Source: Pascua guehoae
Lineage: Eukaryota > Basidiomycota > Tremellomycetes > Trichosporonales > Trichosporonaceae
NCBI GenBank assembly: GCA_001600415.1
Contig: BCJX01000009.1
Location: forward strand, 478,074-542,073
Reading direction: 5' to 3'
DNA: 64,000 nt
The notes under the pieces are model-generated. The model was not told the DNA's origin. It worked only from the letters and a program-made list of their open reading frames with translations, and did no database searches. The position numbers were made by a program, and so were the translations under genes. How positions within the stretch are numbered: the first letter of the stretch is position 1; every line of letters begins with the position of its first letter. This document shows, piece by piece, positions 55,178-64,000 of the stretch.

Positions 55178-57971
55178 CTAGTCTACCACCGTCACACCCT
55201 CAAACGGCGGCGCCCCGATAATCTTCATGAGGTGCGCCATCGGGTCGGGCTTTTCCTTCTTGTCCTTCTTCTCCTTTGTCTGCCCCTTGTCGTCGCCCAC
55301 AGTCACAGTCTCCATGGACGCAGTGACCTCCTCCCACTCGTCCTTAGCCTTCTCATCCTTCTCCACTTCCTCCTCCTCGTCCTCCTCCTCGTCCTCCTCC
55401 TCTTCGCCCTCACCCATCGCGCGGATAAAGTACTTGAGGAGCGATGCGTTAAAGCCCGACACCAGCGCGGTACCTGGGGTATCGGCACGGACTGGCTTTG
55501 CACACGAAGCTTGCAGGTCCCAGTACACGAGCTCGGGCATCGGGTACCCTTCCTCCTCAAAGCGGCGGACAATGCCGGCATGCTCAGTCTCGTTGAACGG
55601 GGTGCTACCGTACCCCATCGAGCTGTTAAACTGCATGTCGCTGAAGACAAACACGCGCTTGACCATGTCTTCGGGTGCGAGTTTGGCGCTTTTGGCAGTT
55701 CCGAGAATGGTCTCAAACACCTTGCGGTAGTCGGTCGACATGCCCCAATGGGCATTGCTAAGATTCTGCGCGCGTTCTGCCAGGGGCAGGGTGTTGTCAA
55801 CGTGTTCCAGTTTTGGGTCGCTCGAGAACGTAATGAATGCACCGTTCCACGGGGGACGTGCAAGCTCGGTCATCAGGAGCGTGAGGGCGACGCATGGGAA
55901 GATGGGGGACGGCCGATCCTTGTTAACGGTGGTGGCGTGAATGGTGCCCATCGACCCGGAAACGTCGGCAACGGCAATACAGTTTGCCAGCTCCTTGTCG
56001 GACGACGAGCGCACAGAGTCGACAAGCGTGTTCCATTGACTGTTCGCCACACGCTGGCGCATCTTTGATCCATGCAGCACTGGCTGTCAGCGAAATTCCT
56101 ACATTCGAGGCAGGGAATAGGCCCGTCGCTTGTGGGTGGCGAGAGCAGCACTCACCTTGACAGAGGAGTTCATGGGGCATCATCGACGCGCCGGCAATCG
56201 TCTTTGTCCCTGCGGCGACCTTGTCGAGATAGTCGCCAAAGCGCTTCTCGTCGTGCTTCTCAAAGTCGTCCCCGTGGCGCGCCATGGCGCGGGCAGGCAC
56301 CTTGGTGTAGTCGATTGTCCACGGGCCCTTGACAAACTTGGTCTCCGGGACAGAGAGCACGGCGCGCAGCGGTGTGAGGACCTCTGCCTGGAAGCGACGA
56401 CGGGCACGTTTCGTGTCGTCGTCGGGGAAGAGCTTGGTTGCAAGCGCGGTCGCGAGATACAGCTGCTTGTCCGCCGACTTGCCTGGCGTTGGCGCCCACT
56501 TGCCAGCATACGACATCCCAAAGAGGTATGGAGACGAGCCCTCCTTGCCATAACCGTCGGCGCGGCGCTGCTCCTCGGGCAGGACGATGTACTTGCGGTG
56601 CTGAGCGAGGCGGTCCAGGTCGGCACGAAGGTACTGGATGTACAGGTCGACCACGGCGACATACAGCGCCTGCAGCTTGGTGTCAGACGCCAAGCTTGCC
56701 TCAGTACGCTCCTTGATGACGGCAGCACGTGCTTTGCCTACAATGTTAGTGTCGTATTGATCGGAGAGTCTTCGCATGGCACTTACGAGTGCCGCAGCGG
56801 GCGAGTCGCGCCTGGAACGGCAGCGTGTTCTCCTTGATGGCCTTCTTCCACGGGCTCTGTCCCTTGGCCTTGCGCTTTGATCCAGTCGTAACGTTGTCAT
56901 CGTCGTCCTGCTCCTCCTCAGATGCCTCGTCCACCATGGTCTCATCATCGTCGTCGGCCGCAGCTTTCTTAACCTCGTTGATAGCAGCACGACCGATCGC
57001 TGAAAAGCCGTCGTCGCAACGGCCGCGCTTGTTGGCAACCTTCCTCATCGACCGACCCGACGGCGCAAAGAACTCGGCGGCAAAGGCAGGAGCAAGGGCC
57101 TGGTCAATGGCGTTGAGGGTACCCTTGTACTCGGTTGTGAGCTGGCCATTGATCGCAAGCACGAGAATGTCATTCAGGCTAAGTTTGAGTCAGTGTTGAA
57201 CATGTCTTGTAGCTTACTCGTCAAAGCTGCCGTGCGGCCGGGGAGGGTACTCTGGCTCCTCGTTCTCGTCCACCTCGCCGTCGTCTCCGAGCGTCTCGAC
57301 GCCATTGTTGGCAGCACGCTCGCGCTCAGCCTTGGCTGCGTCACGCTTCTTGGACCGCTTGCGCTCGCACGTGGGGTCGACCAGCATGTGGAGGCTGCCG
57401 TGGTCAGTATTATAACGCGTCGGTCCCCTGCAGGATACAGTATACAGAGGTGTCACACGTACTTTGCAAGCAGAGTCCGGGGGTGGTTTTCCCACAGCCA
57501 AGCAGCGCATCGGAAGAATCCGTTCTTGAATCCCTTGCCCTCGTGAATCGACCTTGCCTGGAAGACAATCTTGAGCGTCCTGTGCGTCAGGGAGCGTCCC
57601 TTTGGATCTGAAGCGCTGGGGTTAACCGCGATGGGTACTCACGCTACGGGGTCGACCTTCCACGCCTTCTCCAGGAGGGTAAAGGCCTTGTCAGCTTCGA
57701 CGCCGGGCGAGAGCTCATGGAAGAGGTCGACGAGCGCCTCGCCCGTAGAGCTGTGTGCTGGGGCGTCATTGGCCGTACGAGCGTCGGGGATGGCGTTGAG
57801 GGCCGAAAGGAAGGGCGCGGTCGGGGCGACGGGAGCAGGCGACGGCGTAGAGACGGGAGCAGCAGGGCCAAGGAGGGCGTCCAGCGCCTGCTCCACCGGC
57901 TGCGCGAGACGCTCGGCGAGGGCAGTCGGAAGGGACCAGTTGGGCCGGTCGGCGACGGCGGCGGTAGCCAT
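55178..57971 (-). CDS. DUF2828 protein with C-terminal von Willebrand A domain
   Basis: About eight exons, roughly 790 residues, start MATAAVADRPNWSLPTALAE at 57971. The N-terminal family signature TLKIVFQARSIHEGKGFKNG and FFRCAAWLWENHPRTLLA is rebuilt across the first introns. A helical middle follows, with two charged loops rich in Asp/Glu and Lys (KKRDAAKAERERAA; DDDDETMVDEASEEE). The C-terminal vWA part carries ADVSGSM, the DxSxS metal-site (MIDAS) motif, then FITFSSDP and VFVFSDMQF. A very acidic tail segment (GEGEEEEDEEEDEEEE) precedes a Lys-rich end. DUF2828 has no established function. The order, helical repeat then vWA, is like that of TROVE/Ro60 proteins that bind Y and vault RNAs; homology is not demonstrated here. 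Confidence 0.83.
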
Positions 57972-59195
57972 GATGTTGTTTGGGAGGGGTGTTTGGGTGG
58001 CAAAAGCGAGGGAACGGAATCAGGCGAGAGGGGCCAGCTATATATAAGTCTTAGAGGGATGCAAGATGCTCCCAATCGAGTCGACTTTGCGTGTACAAGT
58101 GCAAGTAGACCGAGTTGGAAAAAGCAGACTGTTGAGAAGGGAGTGAGTGACAAGTGACATGACCACCAAAGTCTCTGACGACGGTAGGGGGGGGGGAGGG
58201 AGGGGGCAGGTTCGGTTCCGAGCCAAGCAAGCCCCCTTTTGATTCAGGCACCAGGAACCCGCAGTGCGGGGAATCTTGAAATTGGCTCGTGTTGGGTGGC
58301 AAAATCGCACATTCACCACCCCACTTGTTTTCGATAAAATCCCATCCACCTCGTCAACTGGGGTAAAGCGAGGTACGATGGACCCAACAGCCAATGAGGC
58401 AGTCTCTACGTCGTCATGTGCAGAAAAATCTTGACTCGAACAGACTCTCTCTGCAGGGATTTGCATGTTGAGGTTGCCAACAGCCCTTGAGGCGGTGTCG
58501 TAAGGCGCATCGGTTGGACTTGGATAGGTCCTTGCTTGACTCATGATGTCTCCCACCACCAGTGCAATGGGCATACCAAGCGATATCAATGTCACTCTGC
58601 AGACTGGATACCGTTGAGCCTCTTGACAATGGTGCGATTTGCCACCCAACACCGGGCTCGTCGTCCAAAGACCTGCTGCGACTCTACGGCTTGACAACAT
58701 CGATCCCAATAAAAGAGTTGGGCGCAACATACCTACAGAATCAATCTCTCCGAATGGATATACATCACACTGAAGATAAACAGCGGCTTATTGAACCTCC
58801 GCCTCCTTTACCCCATGCGTTCTTGGTTGAGAGATGTCGATACCAGTTGATGAACACCTGGTGTGGAGGAGTTGGCAGTTCCTACCTAAACGAGCGAGGG
58901 CATTGCGAGGGATCATGCCATGGTATCTCTCCAAGTGTTAGTCACGTAACGTGCTGGACTGTCTTCTTTGTGAATGCAGTGACGTTCCCATTGTCCCTGG
59001 ACGGATAACGTGCACACGCATCTGACCCTCTGTGGCTCGAAGGATGGGACTCCATCTGGGCTCTACCGGATCTGTAACAAGAATCGTGGGGTGAGGAGCT
59101 CCTCCCAACTCTGCCGTTGAGGGAATCGCGCATGCCCGCCTCCAGTGATCGAGTCACAACCGGGTCAAAAAGGAGTAACCACCTCTTATTCGTAA
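57972..59195. other. Intergenic region with short direct and inverted duplications
   Basis: Promoter of the DUF2828 gene and space before the RNA genes. CCAACAGCCNNTGAGGCNGT occurs twice (58384-58404 and 58477-58497), and a 27-bp sequence at 58284-58310 recurs inverted at 58632-58660. Open frames across it (58038-58730 minus, 58562-59008 plus) carry stop-free but unfamiliar sequence; they may be remains of a decayed gene. No intact gene is claimed. Confidence 0.4.
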
Positions 59196-59319
59196 GGCTG
59201 CGTAGCACACCCGTAACACATTACTTTGAGTTTATTCCCAACCAGTGTGCACGAGGTATCGACCCGTGCTCTTGTATCGACCCAGGCTCTGAGTCTGGAT
59301 CGCGCAGTCTTTTTGTCCC
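59196..59319 (+). ncRNA. tRNA-like structured RNA gene, copy A (short, diverged)
   Basis: The 5' end GGCTGCG (59196-59202) pairs with CGCAGTC (59303-59309), with one G-U wobble. TTTTT (59310-59314) and GTCCC follow, as in the other two copies. A T-arm-like hairpin CGAGG-TATCGAC-CCGTG lies at 59252-59268 and a terminal hairpin (CCAG...CTGG) just before the closing stem. The A box (TAGCACACCCG) is degraded, so this copy may be weak or a pseudogene. Confidence 0.42.
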
Positions 59320-59546
59320 AGTATTGAGCTTGTGGAGGCCGCAAGGGGTGACATGCTGGGGCTGAGTGCGGTCGGCAAAGTGTGATGGCTATGCTCGCTC
59401 TCTTACCCGAATTGCACTTCACGCTTGCGCATTGTCCAGACCCAACGGCCAACGGTCACCTTCCCAATCGCTCACGTGGCACATTGGGCTCGACTCGATC
59501 CATTCCCCAGGTCCTCAAGAGGCGCCCACACCCCCTCTTCTCTCTA

Positions 59547-59790
59547 GACTGCGTAGCTTAACGGTAACACTGAACTGTAGGCGCCATTAAGCTGGCCAAC
59601 GGAGCTGATGGCGCCGGGGACGGGGTTTCGAGCCTCGTTGGCGCTGGAGGGCAACGCCTATACTTAGAAAGCCTCTTGCTTTCCACTTACGGCGACCCTT
59701 GGTCGTAACCGTCCCTCTGGCGTTCCGCGCCGGACCCCCCCCCCTCGAACCAGGGCCTTTGCCACCTGGTTCGCGCAGTCTTTTTGTCCC
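59547..59790 (+). ncRNA. tRNA-like structured RNA gene, copy B
   Basis: A closing stem GACTGCG (59547-59553) / CGCAGTC (59774-59780) is perfect and is followed by TTTTT (59781-59785), a Pol III terminator. TAGCTTAACGG (59554-59564) fits the tRNA A-box consensus at the right place after a 7-nt acceptor-like arm. An internal hairpin GGCGCCAT...ATGGCGCC (59580-59615) has a GGCCAACGG loop. A perfect 5-bp T-arm-like hairpin with TTTCGAG loop lies at 59621-59637 (B-box-like). A 9-bp hairpin CGAACCAGG...CCTGGTTCG precedes the closing stem. Unlike a tRNA, about 135 nt separate the T arm and the 3' closing strand, so the RNA (about 234 nt) is not a normal tRNA. Confidence 0.6.
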
Positions 59791-59966
59791 GCCTCCAGCA
59801 GTGATGTATAGCAATGCCTAGGTGCAGTACTTGGGCATGACAGCGGTTTACTTGGTTGGGTGCTTCCTAGTTGTTCAGGACCAAGGTACCAGCTGGCCAG
59901 CTACCCGCCCGCTCACCTGATGCCTCAAGACTCCTCTAGACGACCTTGCTCTCTCCACCCTCTAAA

Positions 59967-60171
59967 GACTGCGTAGCGTAACGGTTAACACACCACTATA
60001 CGCGACATCGGCTGGCTTGTGGAGTCGGATGGCGCCAGGGAACGTGGTTTCGAACCGCGCATCCCATCCGCGCATCCCCTCACGCGTTGCAATGCACGCG
60101 TCCTGGTCGGATGATGACCACACTCGATACTAGGGCCACTTGCCCCCTAGCTCGTGCAGTCTTTTTGTCCC
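59967..60171 (+). ncRNA. tRNA-like structured RNA gene, copy C
   Basis: Closing stem GACTGCG (59967-59973) / TGCAGTC (60155-60161), one G-U pair, then TTTTT and GTCCC. A box TAGCGTAACGG (59974-59984) is followed by a GCGTA...TACGC arm. A hairpin with GGCTTGTGG loop lies before GATGGCGCC, a string shared with copy B. The T-arm-like hairpin CGTGG-TTTCGAA-CCGCG (60043-60059) differs from copy B at paired positions but stays fully paired, i.e. covariation. The terminal hairpin is CTAGGG...CCCTAG. About 195 nt. Confidence 0.6.
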
Positions 60172-60179
60172 AGTTCGTG

Positions 60180-60845
60180 CGTGCTGTTATAAAGAGGCGG
60201 TTAGAGGACGTGTGGACTGGCTGACCGGCTGAAGGGTGGGCTGCAGGGCTGTTGCTGCAAGGCTGGTTAGGCGGCTTTGTGCAGGCACGAACGGCAGCAC
60301 TGTGTTGACATTAGGACAGGTGCTACCTCGGCCAGCTGGCCAGAGACGATACCTCTCAAGTCACCAGGAATTGGTCAATACAGATTCCCAGGCCACTTTA
60401 TGGGCGTAATCTCAAGTACTGTAGTGGAGGAGAGCTAAGACGGAGTGGCCCATCCCACTGTCCCCGCTCAAAGAAGCATCCATGGTCGAAGGACCGTTAG
60501 GACCGACAGACCGTGGGAGGGTTTCTGCTTCATAGTGCCAAACAGGTTCACCGTCTAGCTCATGGATGCGTTGGTGAATTACACAACAGTGTATCCGTCT
60601 ACAGTCCATGTAGTCGTCTCTGAAATTGTCTTTGCAGTCATTGCATGCAATGTTGTTGTTGCTGTCTAAAGATTTCGGTGGCGAACACTGTGGGGCCCAC
60701 TCGAAGCACGTGGCATGGAAGTTGGCCACCCGGAACCAAATTTTGAAAATTGACGTCCCTCGCTGAAGTCACCATTCTCGATGAACGTCTTGGATGGTGG
60801 AGATTGCCGTGATTCCAGTCTCAACAACATCGGCCATTATCCAAC
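60180..60845. other. Intergenic region before RPF2
   Basis: Between RNA copy C and RPF2. A minus-strand frame at 60412-60729 (about 105 codons) has a Cys/His-rich stretch (CNDCKDNFRDDYMDC, RRIHCC) and could be the last exon of a small gene or a decayed zinc-binding protein beginning near 60837 (MADVVETGITAIS). I cannot support it as an intact gene. Confidence 0.35.
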
Positions 60846-62044
60846 ATGTCGATGCTTAGGACAATGTAAGTGGGACCAGAGACAGGCGATGACGACGGTG
60901 CTGACCACAATCTTTGCGTTACTTTGAACCGATTGCGATACCTTCGTCCTCACCTACTTTTCGATCTCGACCTCCCGCGGCCCCACCCCTGTTTGGTTTG
61001 GTTGTCATCTACAGCAAGCCGAAAAACGCACGCGTCAAGCGTGTGCTCGACGAGCGCGAGGCCAAGCTCGTCGAGAACGAAAAGACGTGCATCTTTGTGC
61101 GCGGGAGCAACACGAGCGAGCGCGTGCGCGATGTGATGAAGGATCTCGTGAGTGTAGACAAAGAAGGGAGATGGGGACGGTGGTCGGTCGCTGACACTTT
61201 GCAGTACATGCTGAAGCGCCCGCACGCGATCAACTTTGCCAAGAAGAACTCGTTGCACCCGTTCGAGGACGCGTCGTCGCTCGAGTTTTTCTCTGGCAAG
61301 AACGACGCGTCGCTGTTCATGACGGGGATGCACTCGAAGAAGCGGCCGCACAACCTGGTCCTGACGCGCATGTTTGACGGGCGCGTGCTGGACCAGCTCG
61401 AAGTGGGTGTGGACGGGTTCCGGGGCATGTCCGAGGTCGAGGGCCCCAAGGCGAGCGTGGGGACGCGGCCGCTCATGGTCTTCCACTCGGACCTGTTTGA
61501 CACGCACCCGACGTACCAGCACCTCAAGTCGTACCTGCTCGACATGTACAATGGGCACCACGAGATGGGCGTCCCGCTCACGGCCCTCGAGTCTGTCATT
61601 TCCGTCACGGCCGGGCCCGTCGACGCCGGTGTCGACCTGGACGCGCCCGGCGCCGCCCTCCCCCGCGTCCATGTGCGCGTCTACACGACCAAACTGCTCG
61701 CATCCGGCTCGCGCGTCCCCCGCGTCCAGCTCACAGAGATGGGTCCCGCCCTCGACCTCGTCATCCGCCGCCGCGCAGAGCCAGACGCAGAAATGTGGAA
61801 GGCGGCCACCAAGCGCCCCAAGATTGCAAAGAAGGACCTCGACAGCGGACTGGGCAAGAAGCGCAAGAATATCGAAACAGACGACATGGGCGACAAGGTC
61901 GGACGCATCCACATTGGCAAGCAGGACCTCTCAAAGCTCCAGAGCCGCAAGATGAAGAGTCTCAAGGTCGGCCGCAAGCTTCGCGCCGTCGAGACCGACG
62001 CCGCCCAGGCAGGCAGCGAGGACCAGATGGACCAGGACGACTAG
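60846..62044 (+). CDS. RPF2: Ribosome production factor 2 (Brix domain)
   Basis: Three exons, 60846-60865, 61015-61147 and 61205-62044, give 330 residues. The short first exon MSMLRTI joins to KPKNARVKRVLDEREAKL, rebuilding the Rpf2 N-terminus. The Brix domain follows with LKRPHAINFAKKNSLHPFED, FMTGMHSKKRPHNLVLTRMF and GTRPLMVFHSDLFD. The C-terminus is basic (IGKQDLSKLQSRKMKSLK), as in Rpf2. With Rrs1 it brings the 5S RNP into 90S/pre-60S particles in the nucleolus. A 149-nt first intron is unusual here and often found in ribosome-related genes. Confidence 0.93.
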
Positions 62045-62521
62045 TTTGTTGTACCATAGCGAGGTGGACACGGGCGCGTGGCCTAGCCACCTGCATGCAC
62101 ACTTTTATAGATACTACTGGTTTGGGGGTTTGGGGGGCGGTGGGATTTTTCGGAGGTCGGGAGGGGATCTACGGGGGGGCGGGGGGCAGTTGTTGGGTAG
62201 GTGTTGGATATGGTTGGGGGTAAGGCGCGGGCAGGCTTCTGGCGCGTTGTCGTCTTCGACATCGTTTCGTCCACATTGACGTTTCCGTCTACCTCAACGC
62301 TGATGCTGCTGCCTGACACTGGCCTTGCTGTCTGACACTGGCTTTGCTGCCTGGCACTTGCCTTGCTGCCCCGCACTCGCCGACAACTGCCCACTGTGCA
62401 CTTTGGTTGGAACACGGACGACCAAGTCGCCGCCAACAATTCACCGCCGCTCAGCCTCGGCATGAACGACTGGGCCCCGCGGCCCACCCGGCATGCACAC
62501 ACCGGCAGAGGCCACCATCGT
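62045..62521. other. Intergenic region between RPF2 and the tRNA cluster
   Basis: G-rich just after the RPF2 stop (62120-62220), then repeated CTGCCTGACACTGGCCTTG-like units (about 62305-62375) where TGCTGCCTGNCACTNGCNTTGC recurs three times. No gene is seen. Confidence 0.45.
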
Positions 62522-62608
62522 GGGCGTGTAGCTCAGTTGGTAGAGCGCGTCATTAGCAAGTGACTTGCCTAATTGACGAGGTCTTTGGTTCGATTCCTAA
62601 CCCGTCCA
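62522..62608 (+). tRNA. tRNA-Ala(AGC) with 14-nt intron
   Basis: Acceptor GGGCGTG with 3' CCCGTCC and A73; D arm GCTC-AGTTGGTA-GAGC; anticodon stem CGTCA/TGACG with loop TTAGCA...T, anticodon AGC. The 14-nt intron sits at the canonical 37/38 position. G3-U70, the alanine identity pair, is present. TTTTT follows (about 62617), a Pol III terminator. Two mismatches (U6-C67, U51-U63) are shared with the other copies. Confidence 0.88.
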
Positions 62609-62794
62609 TCTCACAATTTTTGCCCTCGAGATACACATGTTGGGTCTTGGGGCTGGTCTTGGTGCTTGCTTTCAGGACGGGATCCCACAAGGGACGACCC
62701 AGCACACACCGTGGTCACACTCGCCTCGGCCATCCAACCCAACGCCGAAGGGACCCCAGGCGGCGGCGGACAGCGGCGGCGCGCACTCGTCGTG

Positions 62795-62875
62795 GGGCGT
62801 GTAGCTCAGTTGGTAGAGCGCGTCATTAGCACCAACTAATTGACGAGGTCTTTGGTTCGATTCCTAACTCGTCCA
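62795..62875 (+). tRNA. tRNA-Ala(AGC) with 8-nt intron
   Basis: Same mature sequence as the first copy except U67 for C67. The intron is CCAACTAA at position 37/38. A box TAGCTCAGTTGG and B box GGTTCGATTCC are intact, and TTTTT follows near 62886. The D, anticodon and acceptor arms fold, with the same U51-U63 mismatch. Confidence 0.88.
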
Positions 62876-63291
62876 CTCCCACTCCTTTTTCCTCTCGTAC
62901 ACGTCCTGCGCATATCCCGTCGTGGGGTATTACAGTTGGGGCAGGTTTGGAGGGTCGCGCGTGACGAGGGCAGGTGAGGAGGGCAGATCAGGGGGTTCCT
63001 GATGGGGGCAGATCAGGGGGTTCCTGATGGGGGCAGGTGAAGAGGGCAGGTGAAGAGAGCAGGTGAGGGGGAGAGGCGAAGGGGGTCAGGAGGGTCCTGG
63101 TCATAGCCGCGAGGCTGGCGGGTCACGAGCACGAACATGCTCCAACTGCAAAGACCGCGTCAACAAAGGGTACAGCGTCTGCGTCAACAAAGCAGACAGC
63201 CATCCGCCTTGGTCCCCGGCCTGCTCAGAGCGGCGACGCGGGCGACGCGGGCGACACGGGCGACGGGCGACGCCGGGCGCCTGTCACCAGA
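62876..63291. other. Spacer with 25-bp tandem minisatellite
   Basis: Two exact 25-bp units, GGGCAGATCAGGGGGTTCCT plus GATGG, lie at 62981-63030, followed by degenerate GGGCAGGTGAAGAG units to about 63070. No gene is seen. Confidence 0.6.
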
Positions 63292-63372
63292 GGGCGTGTA
63301 GCTCAGTTGGTAGAGCGCGTCATTAGCACCAACTAATTGACGAGGTCTTTGGTTCGATTCCTAACCCGTCCA
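63292..63372 (+). tRNA. tRNA-Ala(AGC) with 8-nt intron
   Basis: Identical to copy 2 including the intron, apart from C67. TTTT follows at about 63380. The three genes lie in one orientation over 850 bp and their flanks are unrelated, so the copies arose by gene-sized duplication and then homogenised or diverged slowly. Confidence 0.88.
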
Positions 63373-64000
63373 ACCCAGCTTTTGCCCCACGATCCATTTG
63401 GGACCCGTACGCAGGGATTTCAAGCAGCAACTCGCGCGTTTCTTTCACCTCTTTGCCAAGTCAGTCCCCAGTAGACCAGCCAGGTTGTCCTGCTCAGCCA
63501 CACTGATCCGAGGCCCCACTCACCGGCTCGAGACCTTGGCTACCCGTGCCCGTCCGTTGGCCACTCTGCCGTCGCGTCGTGACTCTGCGTCCCCATCGCA
63601 CAAGTCCGGCGGTCCATGACGTGTCCGTTGTCGCCCTCGCCTTGTCTCTTCAGCGTCGTCTGTATCCCCCCATCGCAAGGACCATACAGCCCCGCCCGAG
63701 AGGCGTGTGCGGCGTCCGTGGCTGGGACACTGCGGGGCTGGGCGTGCGTTGGAGCCTCGGCTGGCTCTGCCCCGTGATGGTCGGCGAGAGTACGACGCGC
63801 GTTGTGGTGGGATGGTGGACCAGGGACACGGTCAGGTGGTCGTTGGTGTGCGCTCGCTTATCGAGCGGGGTGCGGGGGTGTGGTCGTGTGGCCGTGTGGT
63901 GCGGTGGTGCGGTGGTGGGGTGGTGGGGTGAGCAACAAGAAGGAAAATGGCATGGGTGGCGATATGGGCCACCAGAGACCTTGGGCGTGGACTTGTCAAT
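63373..64000. other. Window-end intergenic region
   Basis: About 630 bp without a convincing ORF. A GTGGTGCGGTGGTG-type short repeat lies near 63896-63928. A gene may begin beyond the window. Confidence 0.4.

Noticed and set aside
58038..58730. 230-codon minus-strand ORF upstream of DUF2828
   Set aside because: No family-like sequence, no good start, and it overlaps the duplicated blocks; noted only as a possible relic.
59547..60171. Reading the RNA copies as ordinary tRNAs with introns
   Set aside because: The 3' strand of the closing stem lies 95-137 nt beyond the T arm, and no anticodon arm in the right place can be defined.
60412..60729. Cys/His-rich 105-codon minus-strand ORF
   Set aside because: Could be a zinc-binding exon, but no complete gene model with splice sites and family match could be built.
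62981..63030. CRISPR-like repeat
   Set aside because: Only two adjoining 25-bp units without spacers, in a eukaryotic genome: a minisatellite.

Overview
The window is eukaryotic and fungal, most likely a tremellomycete basidiomycete yeast of Trichosporonales type. Most genes carry several short introns (about 38-80 nt) that start GTRNGT and end with a CTRAC branch site only 3-10 nt before the AG. Coding DNA is GC-rich, and tRNA genes carry introns between positions 37 and 38. The species guess is inference. Exon joins given here were worked out by hand from splice signals and reading frame; several were confirmed because they restore known family motifs.

Layout. 0-5 kb: a compact GH20 hexosaminidase (-) and a coiled-coil protein with a long E/P/V/K repeat interrupted by an assembly gap. 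5-8.4 kb: no convincing gene. 8.5-22 kb: a secreted CPL1-like protein, a phosphinothricin-type acetyltransferase, a Dug3-like glutamine amidotransferase, a WW-domain protein, a GPI-anchored carboxylesterase, a small HWAL-motif protein, a DOPA 4,5-dioxygenase-family protein and a PI-PLC X-domain protein. 22.5-26.5 kb: a damaged non-LTR retrotransposon with reverse transcriptase and RNase H. 27-51.5 kb: a dense set of small-molecule metabolism genes: MFS transporter, glyoxalase I, bicovalent-flavin oxidase, two SDRs, LigB-type extradiol dioxygenase, Zn2Cys6 regulator, ALDH-like protein, FAD aromatic hydroxylase, CocE/S15 hydrolase, HisD/HpsN-like dehydrogenase, acetoacetate-decarboxylase-like protein and cupin. 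It looks like a catabolic neighbourhood with its own regulator, although no single pathway is proven.

51.8-54.4 kb holds two adjacent same-strand genes, an HD-domain protein and a PhyH dioxygenase. The HD protein reproduces the spacing of every PhnZ metal ligand, so the pair looks like a fungal version of the bacterial PhnY-PhnZ oxidative phosphonate pathway. 55-64 kb is an RNA-related region: a DUF2828 protein with a C-terminal vWA/MIDAS domain, three diverged copies of a tRNA-like structured RNA gene (closing stem, A box, T-arm-like B box, conserved terminal hairpin, TTTTT), the ribosome-assembly factor Rpf2, and three intron-containing tRNA-Ala(AGC) genes. A vWA protein beside tRNA-mimic Pol III RNAs recalls Ro60/Y-RNA and bacterial Rsr/YrlA loci; this is the most unusual signal in the window and remains a hypothesis.
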